Assembly (NCBI GenBank): GCA_016235165.1
Contig: JACRLX010000022.1
Coordinates: 248,001-312,000 of the forward strand
Source: Rhodocyclales bacterium
GTDB lineage: Bacteria > Pseudomonadota > Gammaproteobacteria > Burkholderiales > Rhodocyclaceae
Length of the DNA stretch: 64,000 nucleotides
Direction: 5' to 3'
The notes beneath the pieces were generated by a model. It had not been told where the DNA came from. It saw nothing but the letters and a program-made list of their open reading frames with translations, and did not search any database. Shown here one piece after another: positions 48,198 through 55,809 of the stretch (positions are counted from its first letter, which is position 1; each line of letters begins with the position of its first letter). A program made the position numbers and the translations under genes.

Positions 48198-48420
48198 GCC
48201 CGACGAGCTTTGCGTCGGCTGCGTGTATTACCCGCCGAACCTGCCGCGTCAGGCATACGCCGAGGAGGATTGGAAAATCCTCCAGGCGCGGCAGTGTTCC
48301 TTCGAATACGCGGTTGGCAGCACAGATTGCCGTGAGACGCGAAAAACCAGCTGTAGCCTGGTCGACCTGCGCGGCGAGGCAAAAACCCTTGACCGGACCC
48401 GGGAAACCTCCACCGGGTGA
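48178..48420 (+). CDS. Small Cys-rich protein following tusA
   Basis: This 80-residue protein reads MSARNAEPDELCVGCVYYPP and later ARQCSFEY, TDCRETRKTSCSLVDL. Five cysteines, a CxxC pair and the patterned spacing indicate a metal or Fe-S/Zn site. The ATG at 48178 overlaps the tusA end, so it is coupled to it. I believe related unnamed proteins follow tusA in other betaproteobacteria, but function is unknown. It is easy to miss because of the overlap. Confidence 0.65.
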   Translation: MSARNAEPDELCVGCVYYPPNLPRQAYAEEDWKILQARQCSFEYAVGSTDCRETRKTSCSLVDLRGEAKTLDRTRETSTG

Positions 48421-48460
48421 GGCGGATCGCGCTCCGGAATGCGCCCCGGCGAGAGCCACG

Positions 48461-48476
48461 ATTACAAAAATGTAAT
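48461..48476. promoter_or_regulatory. CusR-like operator, copy 2
   Basis: ATTACAAAAATGTAAT differs at one base from the site at 39691 and is followed at the same distance by GCGTCAGC. It lies 124 bases before the small exported gene at 48601 and upstream of the cus module. Confidence 0.7.
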
Positions 48477-48600
48477 TTCGGCGTCAGCATGCTGTCGGGT
48501 ACCCATGACGAGAATGAGGGCAGCGGCTTCGCGACATTCAAAGCCCGGCTCCGTGCGGCAATGCGACCGGCATACCTTTCCCTGACTCAAGGAGATTGAC

Positions 48601-48858
48601 ATGAAACTCAAGACTACGCTTGCAACGGCATTGCTCGTCGCCGTTTCGTCGTTCAACAGCCATGCCGCCGATGCAGGCAAGACACCCGCGGTGAAGCCGC
48701 ATTCCCACATGGAAGAGAAGACCGGCATGGCGGCGAAGGCGGTCGGCGCCACGGCGGCGGACAAGGCAGAGTCGGCGAAAACCGACAAGGTCGGGTCCGC
48801 CAAGCAGGACGTCACCAAGGACAAGACCACGCATTTGCATCCGCGGGACGGCAAGTAG
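48601..48858 (+). CDS. Small Lys/His-rich exported protein
   Basis: This 85-residue protein has signal peptide MKLKTTLATALLVAVSSFNSHA followed by a low-complexity lysine, alanine and histidine-rich chain (KPHSHMEEKTGMAAKA, THLHPRDGK). It is probably disordered in the periplasm, and the histidines and methionines could bind copper. It has ribosome site AAGGAG and a CusR-like operator upstream. No named family recognised. Confidence 0.7.
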   Translation: MKLKTTLATALLVAVSSFNSHAADAGKTPAVKPHSHMEEKTGMAAKAVGATAADKAESAKTDKVGSAKQDVTKDKTTHLHPRDGK

Positions 48859-48859
48859 G

Positions 48860-49436
48860 ATGTCCGGCCCCGGCGCGGGGCTTGCGCCTGCGCGCCCGAA
48901 GCCTGTCGACCGACGCCGGCTTTTGGGCGGCATTCGCCGTTTGGTCGCGAAACGACTGGCCCTCGCCTGGATCCTGCTTTCTCCGGGTCGGGCTGCCGCT
49001 GGAAAATCGCGACGGCGTCGCGATCGGCGTTTTCGAGGGGGTTTATCGGCTCGATACCTCGACGCTCCGGCAGGCATCGGCGGATCTCGGGCGCAATGTC
49101 GCGCTGGTCCTGCTGGCGGTCCTGGTCACCGCCGCCGCGCTCTATCCGGTCGTCGTCGGATTGAACCGTGGCGTGCTGACGCTGTCGATGAGCCTCATGC
49201 GCAGCAATGTGGAACTCATGGAAGTTCTTGGCGCGGCCATCGCCAAGCGGGACTCCGATACCGACTTGCACAATTACCGGGTATGCCTCTACAGCATCCG
49301 CTTCGCCGAGGCGCTGGGGCTTGCCGAAACCGACATCGACGTGTTCGATGCCATGACCTCGCGCCGCCGCCTGAGCGGGGGTTCGACGCCGTACGGAAAG
49401 ATGCTGGTGGGCAGCGCAGGGTGCGAGTGCAGATGA
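48860..49436 (+). pseudogene. HD-GYP phosphodiesterase remnant with internal deletion
   Basis: The frame from 48882 carries a membrane helix (VALVLLAVLVTAAALYPVVVGL) and LMEVLGAAIAKRDSDTDLHNYRVCLYSIRFAEALGL, the segment that normally leads into an HD-GYP catalytic core. The core (HD and GYP motifs) is missing. The sequence jumps directly to DVFDAMTSRRRLSGGSTP, which normally lies beyond it, and then ends after a shifted tail. The N-terminus also has no good start. It is therefore a decayed c-di-GMP phosphodiesterase gene between two metal loci. Confidence 0.7.
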
Positions 49437-49494
49437 GCTAAAGGCCTAGAATCACCAATACGTCGTGCAATCAGGGACCAAAGGAACCAAGGAA

Positions 49495-49806
49495 ATGTCA
49501 CACATGAAACGCCAAGCAATATATGCGCTGTGCACCAGCCTGATGATATCGGCCCTGCCGGCGATGGCCGGATCCGATGTCGAACCGCAGTCCGAGGGCG
49601 TGATCAGGAAGATCGACGCCGCCAGGGGTAAGGTCAGCATTGCCCACGGCGAGATCGCCAACCTCAAGATGCCGCCCATGACCATGACCTTCACCGCCAG
49701 GGATGCGGCCATGCTCAAGGGCTTCAAGGAAGGCGACAAGGTGCGTTTTCGCGCCGCCGAGGTCAAGGGGAACCTGACCGTCGTTGGCATCGAAGCGGCG
49801 AAGTAG
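49495..49806 (+). CDS. cusF: CusF-like periplasmic copper-binding protein
   Basis: This 103-residue protein has the signal peptide RQAIYALCTSLMISALPAMA and a small beta-barrel with IAHGEIANLKMPPMTMTF. The histidine and the two methionines of MTM correspond to the Cu(I)/Ag(I) ligands of E. coli CusF. The tryptophan that caps the metal there is replaced by methionine. It delivers metal to the CusCBA pump encoded directly downstream. Start is ATG 49495; ATG 49504 is an alternative. Confidence 0.85.
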   Translation: MSHMKRQAIYALCTSLMISALPAMAGSDVEPQSEGVIRKIDAARGKVSIAHGEIANLKMPPMTMTFTARDAAMLKGFKEGDKVRFRAAEVKGNLTVVGIEAAK

Positions 49807-49810
49807 GATC

Positions 49811-51076
49811 GTGGCTTTCCGCTCCGTGTTGTTGTTCGCGTTGGCCGTCGCGGCGGCGCTGCCCGCTGGGGCAGCGGAGCTGACGATCGGCGGCCGCGTC
49901 GAAAGCCTGCTCGAATTCGCCCGCGAGCGCCATCCCGAGTTCGCCGCGCTGCGCGCCGAAGCCGAAGCCGCCGGTGCCCGCGTCGAGCCGGCCGGCGCGC
50001 TTCCCGACCCCATGCTGCGCACCGAACTGCGTGACGTTACCAACGAAGGCCTTGACGCGAGCGCCAATATTCTGCCGCCGCGCATCGGCGGTGCGCGCTA
50101 CACCTTCAGCCAGTCCCTGCCCTGGTTCGGCAAGCGCGATCTGCGCCGCGACGTCGCCGGCGCCGGCGCCGAGGAGGCGCGAGCGCGAGCGCGCGGCGGC
50201 TGGCTGGAGCTGGCGACCCAGATCAAGCTGACCTATGCCCAGCACCACGTCCATCTGATCAGCATCCGTTACCTGAAGGAGACCGTGGACCTGATGCGCC
50301 GCGTCGCCGAGATCGCGCGCACGCGCTATGCCAGCGGCTTCGGCAGCCAGCAGGACGCGCTGCGCGCCCAGTCGGAGATCGTCGCCATGGAAACCGACCT
50401 GGCGCTGCTGGAAGGCGAAAGCGCCCAGGCCGGCGCGCGCATGCGCGCGCTGCTTGGGCGGCCCGAGAACGTCAGGCTGCGCCCGCCGGAACAGCTACGC
50501 ACGCTGCCGTTGGCGCCCAGGCTGGCCCTGGCGGCGCTGGAGGAACGGCTGCGCGGCAACAACCCGCAGCTCGCCGCCGACGACGCGCGCATCGCCGGGG
50601 CGGAAAAGAGTCGCGCCCTGGTCGAGCTCAACCGCTATCCCGATGTCACGTTGGGAGTATCGCCGACGCAGACGCGCAATCGCGTCAGCGAGTGGGAGCT
50701 GATGTTCGAGATCAACATTCCGCTGCAACAGGACAGCCGTCGCGCCCAGGAGCGCGAGGCCGAACTGAATCTCGACGCCGCGCGCCTGCGCCGCCAGAGC
50801 ACGCTGAACCAGGCACTGGCCGCGCTGGCGGAGAGCGTGGCCGGGCTGGAGGTGGCGCAAAAGCTGGAAGGTCTGATCAGTGGCGGCCTGTTGCCGCAGG
50901 CCGAAGTCAACCTGAATGCGGCGCTGGCCGCCTACGAAAACGGCCGCGCCGAATTTTCCGCCGTGCTCGATGCGCATCGCCAGTTGCGGCGCGCCCGCAC
51001 CGAACTGGTCAAGGCGCGCGGCGACCAGCAGATGCGTCTGGCCGAGATAGAGAAGGCCGTGGGAGAAGAGTTATGA
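49811..51076 (+). CDS. cusC: CusC-like outer-membrane efflux channel
   Basis: This 421-residue TolC-family protein starts at GTG 49811 with signal sequence AFRSVLLFALAVAAALPAGAAE. The frame also opens at TTG 49784 within cusF, which I consider unlikely. Two OEP repeats follow, with QSLPWFGKRDLRRDVAGAGAEEA and a C-terminal ELVKARGDQQMRLAEIEKAVG. It lies four bases after cusF and overlaps cusB by four bases. Confidence 0.87.
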   Translation: MAFRSVLLFALAVAAALPAGAAELTIGGRVESLLEFARERHPEFAALRAEAEAAGARVEPAGALPDPMLRTELRDVTNEGLDASANILPPRIGGARYTFSQSLPWFGKRDLRRDVAGAGAEEARARARGGWLELATQIKLTYAQHHVHLISIRYLKETVDLMRRVAEIARTRYASGFGSQQDALRAQSEIVAMETDLALLEGESAQAGARMRALLGRPENVRLRPPEQLRTLPLAPRLALAALEERLRGNNPQLAADDARIAGAEKSRALVELNRYPDVTLGVSPTQTRNRVSEWELMFEINIPLQQDSRRAQEREAELNLDAARLRRQSTLNQALAALAESVAGLEVAQKLEGLISGGLLPQAEVNLNAALAAYENGRAEFSAVLDAHRQLRRARTELVKARGDQQMRLAEIEKAVGEEL

Positions 51077-52647
51077 ATTCAAGAAGCCTCGGCGTGGTTG
51101 CGGCGTTGATCCTGGCGCTGGGCGCCGGCTACTGGGCCGGCGCGCGCAAGACGCGCGCCGGCCCAGGCGAGACGGTGAGCGGAGCCGCTCCGGCCGCTAC
51201 CGCCGATGCCACGGCGCCAAAGCCGCGCAAGCTGCTTTACTACCGCAATCCCATGGGCCTGGCGGATACCTCTGCCTCGCCGAAGAAAGACTCCATGGGC
51301 ATGGATTACATCCCCGTCTATGAGGGCGAAGACGAGGGTGTGGCGCCAGGCGAGGTGAAGATCGGTACCGAAAAAGTGCAGAAGCTCGGCGTCCGTACCG
51401 AAGCCGCGACGCGACGCGAGCTGGTGCGCCAGGTGACGGCGGCGGGCCGCGTGGAGGTGGACGAGCGCCGGCTGCACAACGTGGCGCCGAAGTTCGAAGG
51501 CTGGGTCGAGCGTCTGCATGTCGATGCCACGGGCCAGCCGGTGAGCCGGGGCCAGCCGCTGTTCGAGGTGTATAGCCCCGAGCTGGTTTCGGCCCAGCGT
51601 GAATATGTGGTCGCCGCGAAAGGCCTCGCGGCGCTCAAGGACGCCGGCACCGAGATGCAGGCCGGCATGCGCCAACTGGCCGAGGCGAGCCTCTCGCGGC
51701 TGTCCAACTGGGACATATCCGAGGAGCAGATCAAGGCCCTGGCCGGCGGCGGCGAGGCCAGGCGTACGCTGAGCTTTCGCGCGCCGGCGGGCGGCGTGGT
51801 GATGGAAAAGAAAGCGGTGGCAGGCATGCGCTTCATGCCCGGCGAAATGCTCTACCAGATCGCCGACCTGTCCTCGGTCTGGGTCGTCGCCGATGTCTTC
51901 GAGCAGGACATCGGCCTGGCCAGAGTCGGCGCCGGCGCCACGGTGAGAATCAATGCCTACCCGGACAAGGAGTTCAGGGGCCGCGTCAGCTACGTGTATC
52001 CGACGCTGAAGGCCGAGACGCGCACCGTGCCCGTGCGCGTGGAACTGGCTAATCCAGGCATGCTGCTGAAACCAGGCATGTTTGCCCAGGTGGCGCTGGC
52101 CGTCGGTGCCAGGGCCGATGTCCTTGCGGTGCCCCTGTCGGCCGTGATCGACAGCGGGACGCGACGCATCGTGCTGGTGCAGACCGCGCCCGGCCGCTTC
52201 GCGCCGCGCGAGGTCAAGCTTGGCGCGCGCAGCGACGCTTATGTCGAAGTCATGGAGGGCGTGGTCGCCGGCGATATGGTGGTAGTCGCCGCCAACTTCC
52301 TGATCGATGCCGAAAGCAATCTCAAGGCGGCGCTGGGCGGCCTCGGCGGCGCCGCGCCGGCGGCTGCGGACAAGGCCGGCGTCAGCCACCGGGCAACGGG
52401 TACCCTGGACGCCGTGGATCCCAGGTCGGGCAGCGTTACCGTGAGCCACGGTCCGGTGGCCAGCCTGAAGTGGCCGGCAATGACCATGGATTTCATCCTC
52501 GCCAGTCCGGCACTGGCAAACAAGCTCAAGCCCGGCAGTGCCGTTGGCATCGAGTTCGTCGAACGCAAGCCCGGCGAGTGGGTGATCACGCGCATGGAGG
52601 CGGCGCCGGCCGCCGCGGCCACCGTTTCGCCACACCGGGGCCACTGA
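51073..52647 (+). CDS. cusB: CusB adaptor with fused C-terminal CusF domain
   Basis: This 524-residue protein has a membrane anchor or signal (SLGVVAALILALGAGYWAGA) and a heavy-metal binding YHS-like motif YYRNPMGLADTSASPKKDSMGMDYIPVY. The adaptor core runs from about residue 90 to 425. After a linker comes a CusF-like domain VSHGPVASLKWPAMTMDF, in which histidine, tryptophan and both methionines are kept. The fusion gives the pump its own chaperone in addition to the separate cusF. Two bases separate it from cusA. Confidence 0.92.
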   Translation: MNSRSLGVVAALILALGAGYWAGARKTRAGPGETVSGAAPAATADATAPKPRKLLYYRNPMGLADTSASPKKDSMGMDYIPVYEGEDEGVAPGEVKIGTEKVQKLGVRTEAATRRELVRQVTAAGRVEVDERRLHNVAPKFEGWVERLHVDATGQPVSRGQPLFEVYSPELVSAQREYVVAAKGLAALKDAGTEMQAGMRQLAEASLSRLSNWDISEEQIKALAGGGEARRTLSFRAPAGGVVMEKKAVAGMRFMPGEMLYQIADLSSVWVVADVFEQDIGLARVGAGATVRINAYPDKEFRGRVSYVYPTLKAETRTVPVRVELANPGMLLKPGMFAQVALAVGARADVLAVPLSAVIDSGTRRIVLVQTAPGRFAPREVKLGARSDAYVEVMEGVVAGDMVVVAANFLIDAESNLKAALGGLGGAAPAAADKAGVSHRATGTLDAVDPRSGSVTVSHGPVASLKWPAMTMDFILASPALANKLKPGSAVGIEFVERKPGEWVITRMEAAPAAAATVSPHRGH

Positions 52648-52648
52648 A

Positions 52649-55600
52649 ATGCTGAATGGCCTGATCGACTGGTCAGCGCGGAACAAGTTCCTCGTCCTGC
52701 TGGCGACGCTGTTCGTCATCCTCGGCGGCGTCTTCGCTGTGCTGCGCACGCCGATCGACGCCTTGCCCGACCTCTCCGACGTGCAGGTGATCGTCTATTC
52801 CGAGTACCCAGGCCAGGCGCCGCAGGTGGTCGAGGACCAGGTCACCTATCCGCTGACCACGGCCATGCTCTCGGTGCCGAAATCCAAGGTGGTGCGCGGC
52901 TTTTCCTTTTTCGGCGCCTCCTTCGTCTACATCATCTTCGAGGACGGCACCGACATCTACTGGGCGCGCTCGCGGGTGCTCGAATACCTCAACTTTGCCT
53001 CGGGGCGCATGCCGCGCGGCGTAGTACCGCAGCTCGGGCCGGATGCCACCGGCGTAGGCTGGGTGTACCAGTACGCGCTGCTGGCGAAGGACAAGACCTT
53101 GGCCGAATTGCGTTCCGTGCAGGACTGGTTCCTGCGCTACCAACTGACCAAGGCCCACGGCGTCGCCGAAGTGGCCAGCATCGGCGGCTTCGTCCAGACC
53201 TACCAGGTCACCGTCGATCCGGTCAAGCTGCGCGCCTACGGCATCCCGCTGATGAAGGTGGCGCAGGCGATCCGTGATTCCAACCGCGACGTCGGCGGGC
53301 GCGTGGTCGAGATGGCCGAGACCGAGTACATGGTACGCGGCAAGGGCTACCTCGCCGGCCGCGGCGATATCGAGAAGCTGGCGGTGAAGAGCGAGAAGGG
53401 AACGCCGGTGCTGATCCGCGACATCGCCCGCGTTGAGCTGGTTCCCGACGAGCGGCGCGGCGTCACCGAGCTCGACGGCGAGGGCGAGGTGGTTTCGGGC
53501 ATCGCCATGGCGCGCTACGGCCAGAACGCGCTGGAAGTCATCCATAACCTCAAGGACAAGATCGCCGAGATCGGCCCCGGCCTGCCGCCGGGAGTGACCG
53601 TGCAGACCGTGTACGACCGCTCGCAACTGATCCACCGCGCCATCGAGACCCTCAAGCGCACCCTGCTGGAAGAGTCGCTGATCGTCGCCTTGGTCTGCGT
53701 CGTCTTCCTGCTCCACGTGCGCAGCGCCCTGGTCGCGATCCTGATGCTGCCGGTGGGTATTTTGATCGCGTTCATCGCCATGCGCCTCTTGGGCATGAAC
53801 TCCAACCTGATGAGCCTGGGCGGCATCGCCATCGCCATCGGCGCCATGATCGACGCTGCGATCGTCATGATCGAGAACGCGCACAAGCACCTGGAACGGC
53901 TGAAGGACGGCGGGTCGCGCAGCGAGGCCATGATCGACGCCTGTAAAGAGGTGGGGCCGGCGCTGTTCTTTTCGCTCCTGATCATCACCGTGTCCTTCCT
54001 GCCGGTGTTCACCCTGGAAGGGCAGGAGGGGAGGTTGTTCTCGCCGCTGGCCTGGACCAAGACCTTCGCCATGGCCGGCGCGGCGCTACTCTCGGTGACC
54101 CTGGTGCCGGTGCTGATGATGATCTTCATTCGCGGCCGCATCCTGCCCGAGGCGAGGAATCCGGTGAATCGGGTGCTGATCTGGCTCTACCGGCCCGTCA
54201 TCGCCGCCGTGATGCGCTGGAGGATCGGCACCATCGTGCTGGCGATCGCCGCCCTGGCGGTGACCATCTACCCGGCCTCGCGCCTGGGCAGCGAGTTCAT
54301 GCCCACACTCAACGAAGGCACGCTGTTTTACATGCCGACCTCGCTGCCGGGCATGTCGATCACCAAGGCCGCCGAACTTCTGCAGACGCAGAACAAGATC
54401 ATCAAGAGTTTCCCCGAAGTCGAGTCGGTGTACGGCAAGGCGGGTCGCGCCAATACCGCGACCGACCCGGCGCCGACCGAGATGTTCGAGACCGTGATCA
54501 ACCTCAGACCCGAAACGGAATGGCGCCCCGGCATGACGACCGACAAGCTGGTCGCCGAACTGGACAAGGCCCTGCAGTTTCCCGGCGTGGCCAACTCCTG
54601 GACCATGCCGATCAAGGCGCGCATCGACATGCTGTCGACGGGCATACGCACGCCGATCGGGATCAAGGTTTTCGGCAAGGATCTCGCCGAGATGGAGAAG
54701 CTGGCCAGGGAAATCGAGGCCGTGGTCAAGGAGGTGCCGGGCACCACCAGTGCCTTCGCCGAACGCATCACCGGCGGCTTCTACCTCAACATCGAGCCCG
54801 ACCGCGAGCAAATGGCGCGCTACGGTCTGGCGATCGGTGACTTGCAGGACGTGATCGGCACCGCGCTGGGCGGCGAAATGGTCACCACCACCGTGGAAGG
54901 CCGCGAGCGCTATGGCGTCACGGTGCGCTATCCGCGCGAGCTGCGTGCCGATCCGCAGCAGATCGCGCGCGAGGTGCTGGTGCCGACCATGGGCGGGGCG
55001 ATGGTCCCGCTCGGGCAACTGGCCAGGGTCGCCGTCGCCAAGGGGACGCCCGGCATCCGCACCGAGAATTCCCTGCTCTCGGCCTACATCTACGTTGACA
55101 TCCGCGAGCGCGACATCGGCGGCTATGTCGCCGATGCGAAACAGGCGGTCGCAGCGAAAGTGAAGTTTCCGCCCGGCTACTACGTCGCCTGGAGCGGCCA
55201 GTTCGAATACATGGAACGCGCCATCGCGAAAATGAAAATCGTGATTCCGGTGACCCTGCTCTCGATCTTCCTCCTGCTCTACCTAAACTTCCGGCGCCTG
55301 ACCGAGACCCTGATCGTGATGCTCTCGGTGCCCTTCGCCCTGGTCGGCGGCGTCTGGCTGATGTGGCTGCTCGGCTACAACCTTTCGGTGGCGGTGGCGG
55401 TCGGCTTTATTGCCCTGGCCGGCGTCGCGGCCGAGACCGGGGTGGTGATGCTGATCTACCTCGATCACGCCTGGGAGGCGGCGCAGGCGCGCTGCGCCGC
55501 CGAAAATCGGCGTCCCGCCAGCGCCGACTTGTATGCCGCGGTGATGGAAGGTGCCGTCGAGCGCGTGCGGCCGAAGATGATGACCGTGACGGCGATCATG

Positions 55601-55762
55601 GCCGGCCTGCTGCCGATCATGTGGGGCACGGGCACCGGCTCGGAAGTCATGAGCCGCATCGCCGCGCCGATGGTCGGCGGCATGGTTTCCTCGACCGTGC
55701 TGACCCTGATCGTGATTCCGGCGATCTATGCGCTGGTGAAGGAGTGGCGGCTGCGGCGGTGA
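52649..55762 (+). CDS. cusA: CusA-type Cu(I)/Ag(I) RND efflux pump
   Basis: This 1037-residue pump has the Cu/Ag-class signature AIGAMIDAAIVMIENAHKHLE and PNTERLINE-type early sequence RTPIDALPDLSDVQVIVYSEYPGQAP. Methionine-rich stretches in the periplasmic region fit copper passage. It forms a tripartite complex with CusB and CusC. The segment RRPASADLYAA near residue 955 is encoded by a copy of the dispersed repeat. It is the last gene of the unit and converges on the iodate-type operon, with a hairpin between. Confidence 0.95.
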   Translation: MLNGLIDWSARNKFLVLLATLFVILGGVFAVLRTPIDALPDLSDVQVIVYSEYPGQAPQVVEDQVTYPLTTAMLSVPKSKVVRGFSFFGASFVYIIFEDGTDIYWARSRVLEYLNFASGRMPRGVVPQLGPDATGVGWVYQYALLAKDKTLAELRSVQDWFLRYQLTKAHGVAEVASIGGFVQTYQVTVDPVKLRAYGIPLMKVAQAIRDSNRDVGGRVVEMAETEYMVRGKGYLAGRGDIEKLAVKSEKGTPVLIRDIARVELVPDERRGVTELDGEGEVVSGIAMARYGQNALEVIHNLKDKIAEIGPGLPPGVTVQTVYDRSQLIHRAIETLKRTLLEESLIVALVCVVFLLHVRSALVAILMLPVGILIAFIAMRLLGMNSNLMSLGGIAIAIGAMIDAAIVMIENAHKHLERLKDGGSRSEAMIDACKEVGPALFFSLLIITVSFLPVFTLEGQEGRLFSPLAWTKTFAMAGAALLSVTLVPVLMMIFIRGRILPEARNPVNRVLIWLYRPVIAAVMRWRIGTIVLAIAALAVTIYPASRLGSEFMPTLNEGTLFYMPTSLPGMSITKAAELLQTQNKIIKSFPEVESVYGKAGRANTATDPAPTEMFETVINLRPETEWRPGMTTDKLVAELDKALQFPGVANSWTMPIKARIDMLSTGIRTPIGIKVFGKDLAEMEKLAREIEAVVKEVPGTTSAFAERITGGFYLNIEPDREQMARYGLAIGDLQDVIGTALGGEMVTTTVEGRERYGVTVRYPRELRADPQQIAREVLVPTMGGAMVPLGQLARVAVAKGTPGIRTENSLLSAYIYVDIRERDIGGYVADAKQAVAAKVKFPPGYYVAWSGQFEYMERAIAKMKIVIPVTLLSIFLLLYLNFRRLTETLIVMLSVPFALVGGVWLMWLLGYNLSVAVAVGFIALAGVAAETGVVMLIYLDHAWEAAQARCAAENRRPASADLYAAVMEGAVERVRPKMMTVTAIMAGLLPIMWGTGTGSEVMSRIAAPMVGGMVSSTVLTLIVIPAIYALVKEWRLRR
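55508..55530 (-). repeat. Dispersed repeat copy inside cusA
   Basis: On the minus strand it reads AAGTCGGCGCTGGCGG then GACGCCG, almost the consensus. In cusA it encodes RRPASADL, in a cytoplasmic loop where insertions are tolerated. Confidence 0.6.
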
Positions 55763-55788
55763 AAAAAAGCGGCGCCCGCAGGCGCCGC
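55762..55788 (-). terminator. Terminator of the iodate-reductase-like operon
   Basis: GCGGCGCC/GGCGCCGC forms a perfect 8-base stem with a 4-base loop. On the minus strand it is followed by seven T. It lies 22 bases beyond the idrA-like stop and overlaps the cusA stop on the other strand. Confidence 0.85.
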
Positions 55789-55809
55789 GAATGGGAGAGA
55801 AACAAGCGT

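Noticed and set aside
51921..51945. Possible further copy of the dispersed repeat in cusB
   Set aside because: Only AGAGTCGGCGC matches well; the peptide ARVGAGATVRI is normal for adaptor proteins.
37560..55762. The two RND modules as a recent duplication
   Set aside because: The pumps, adaptors and accessory proteins differ in length, domains and signatures, so they are separate acquisitions or old paralogues.
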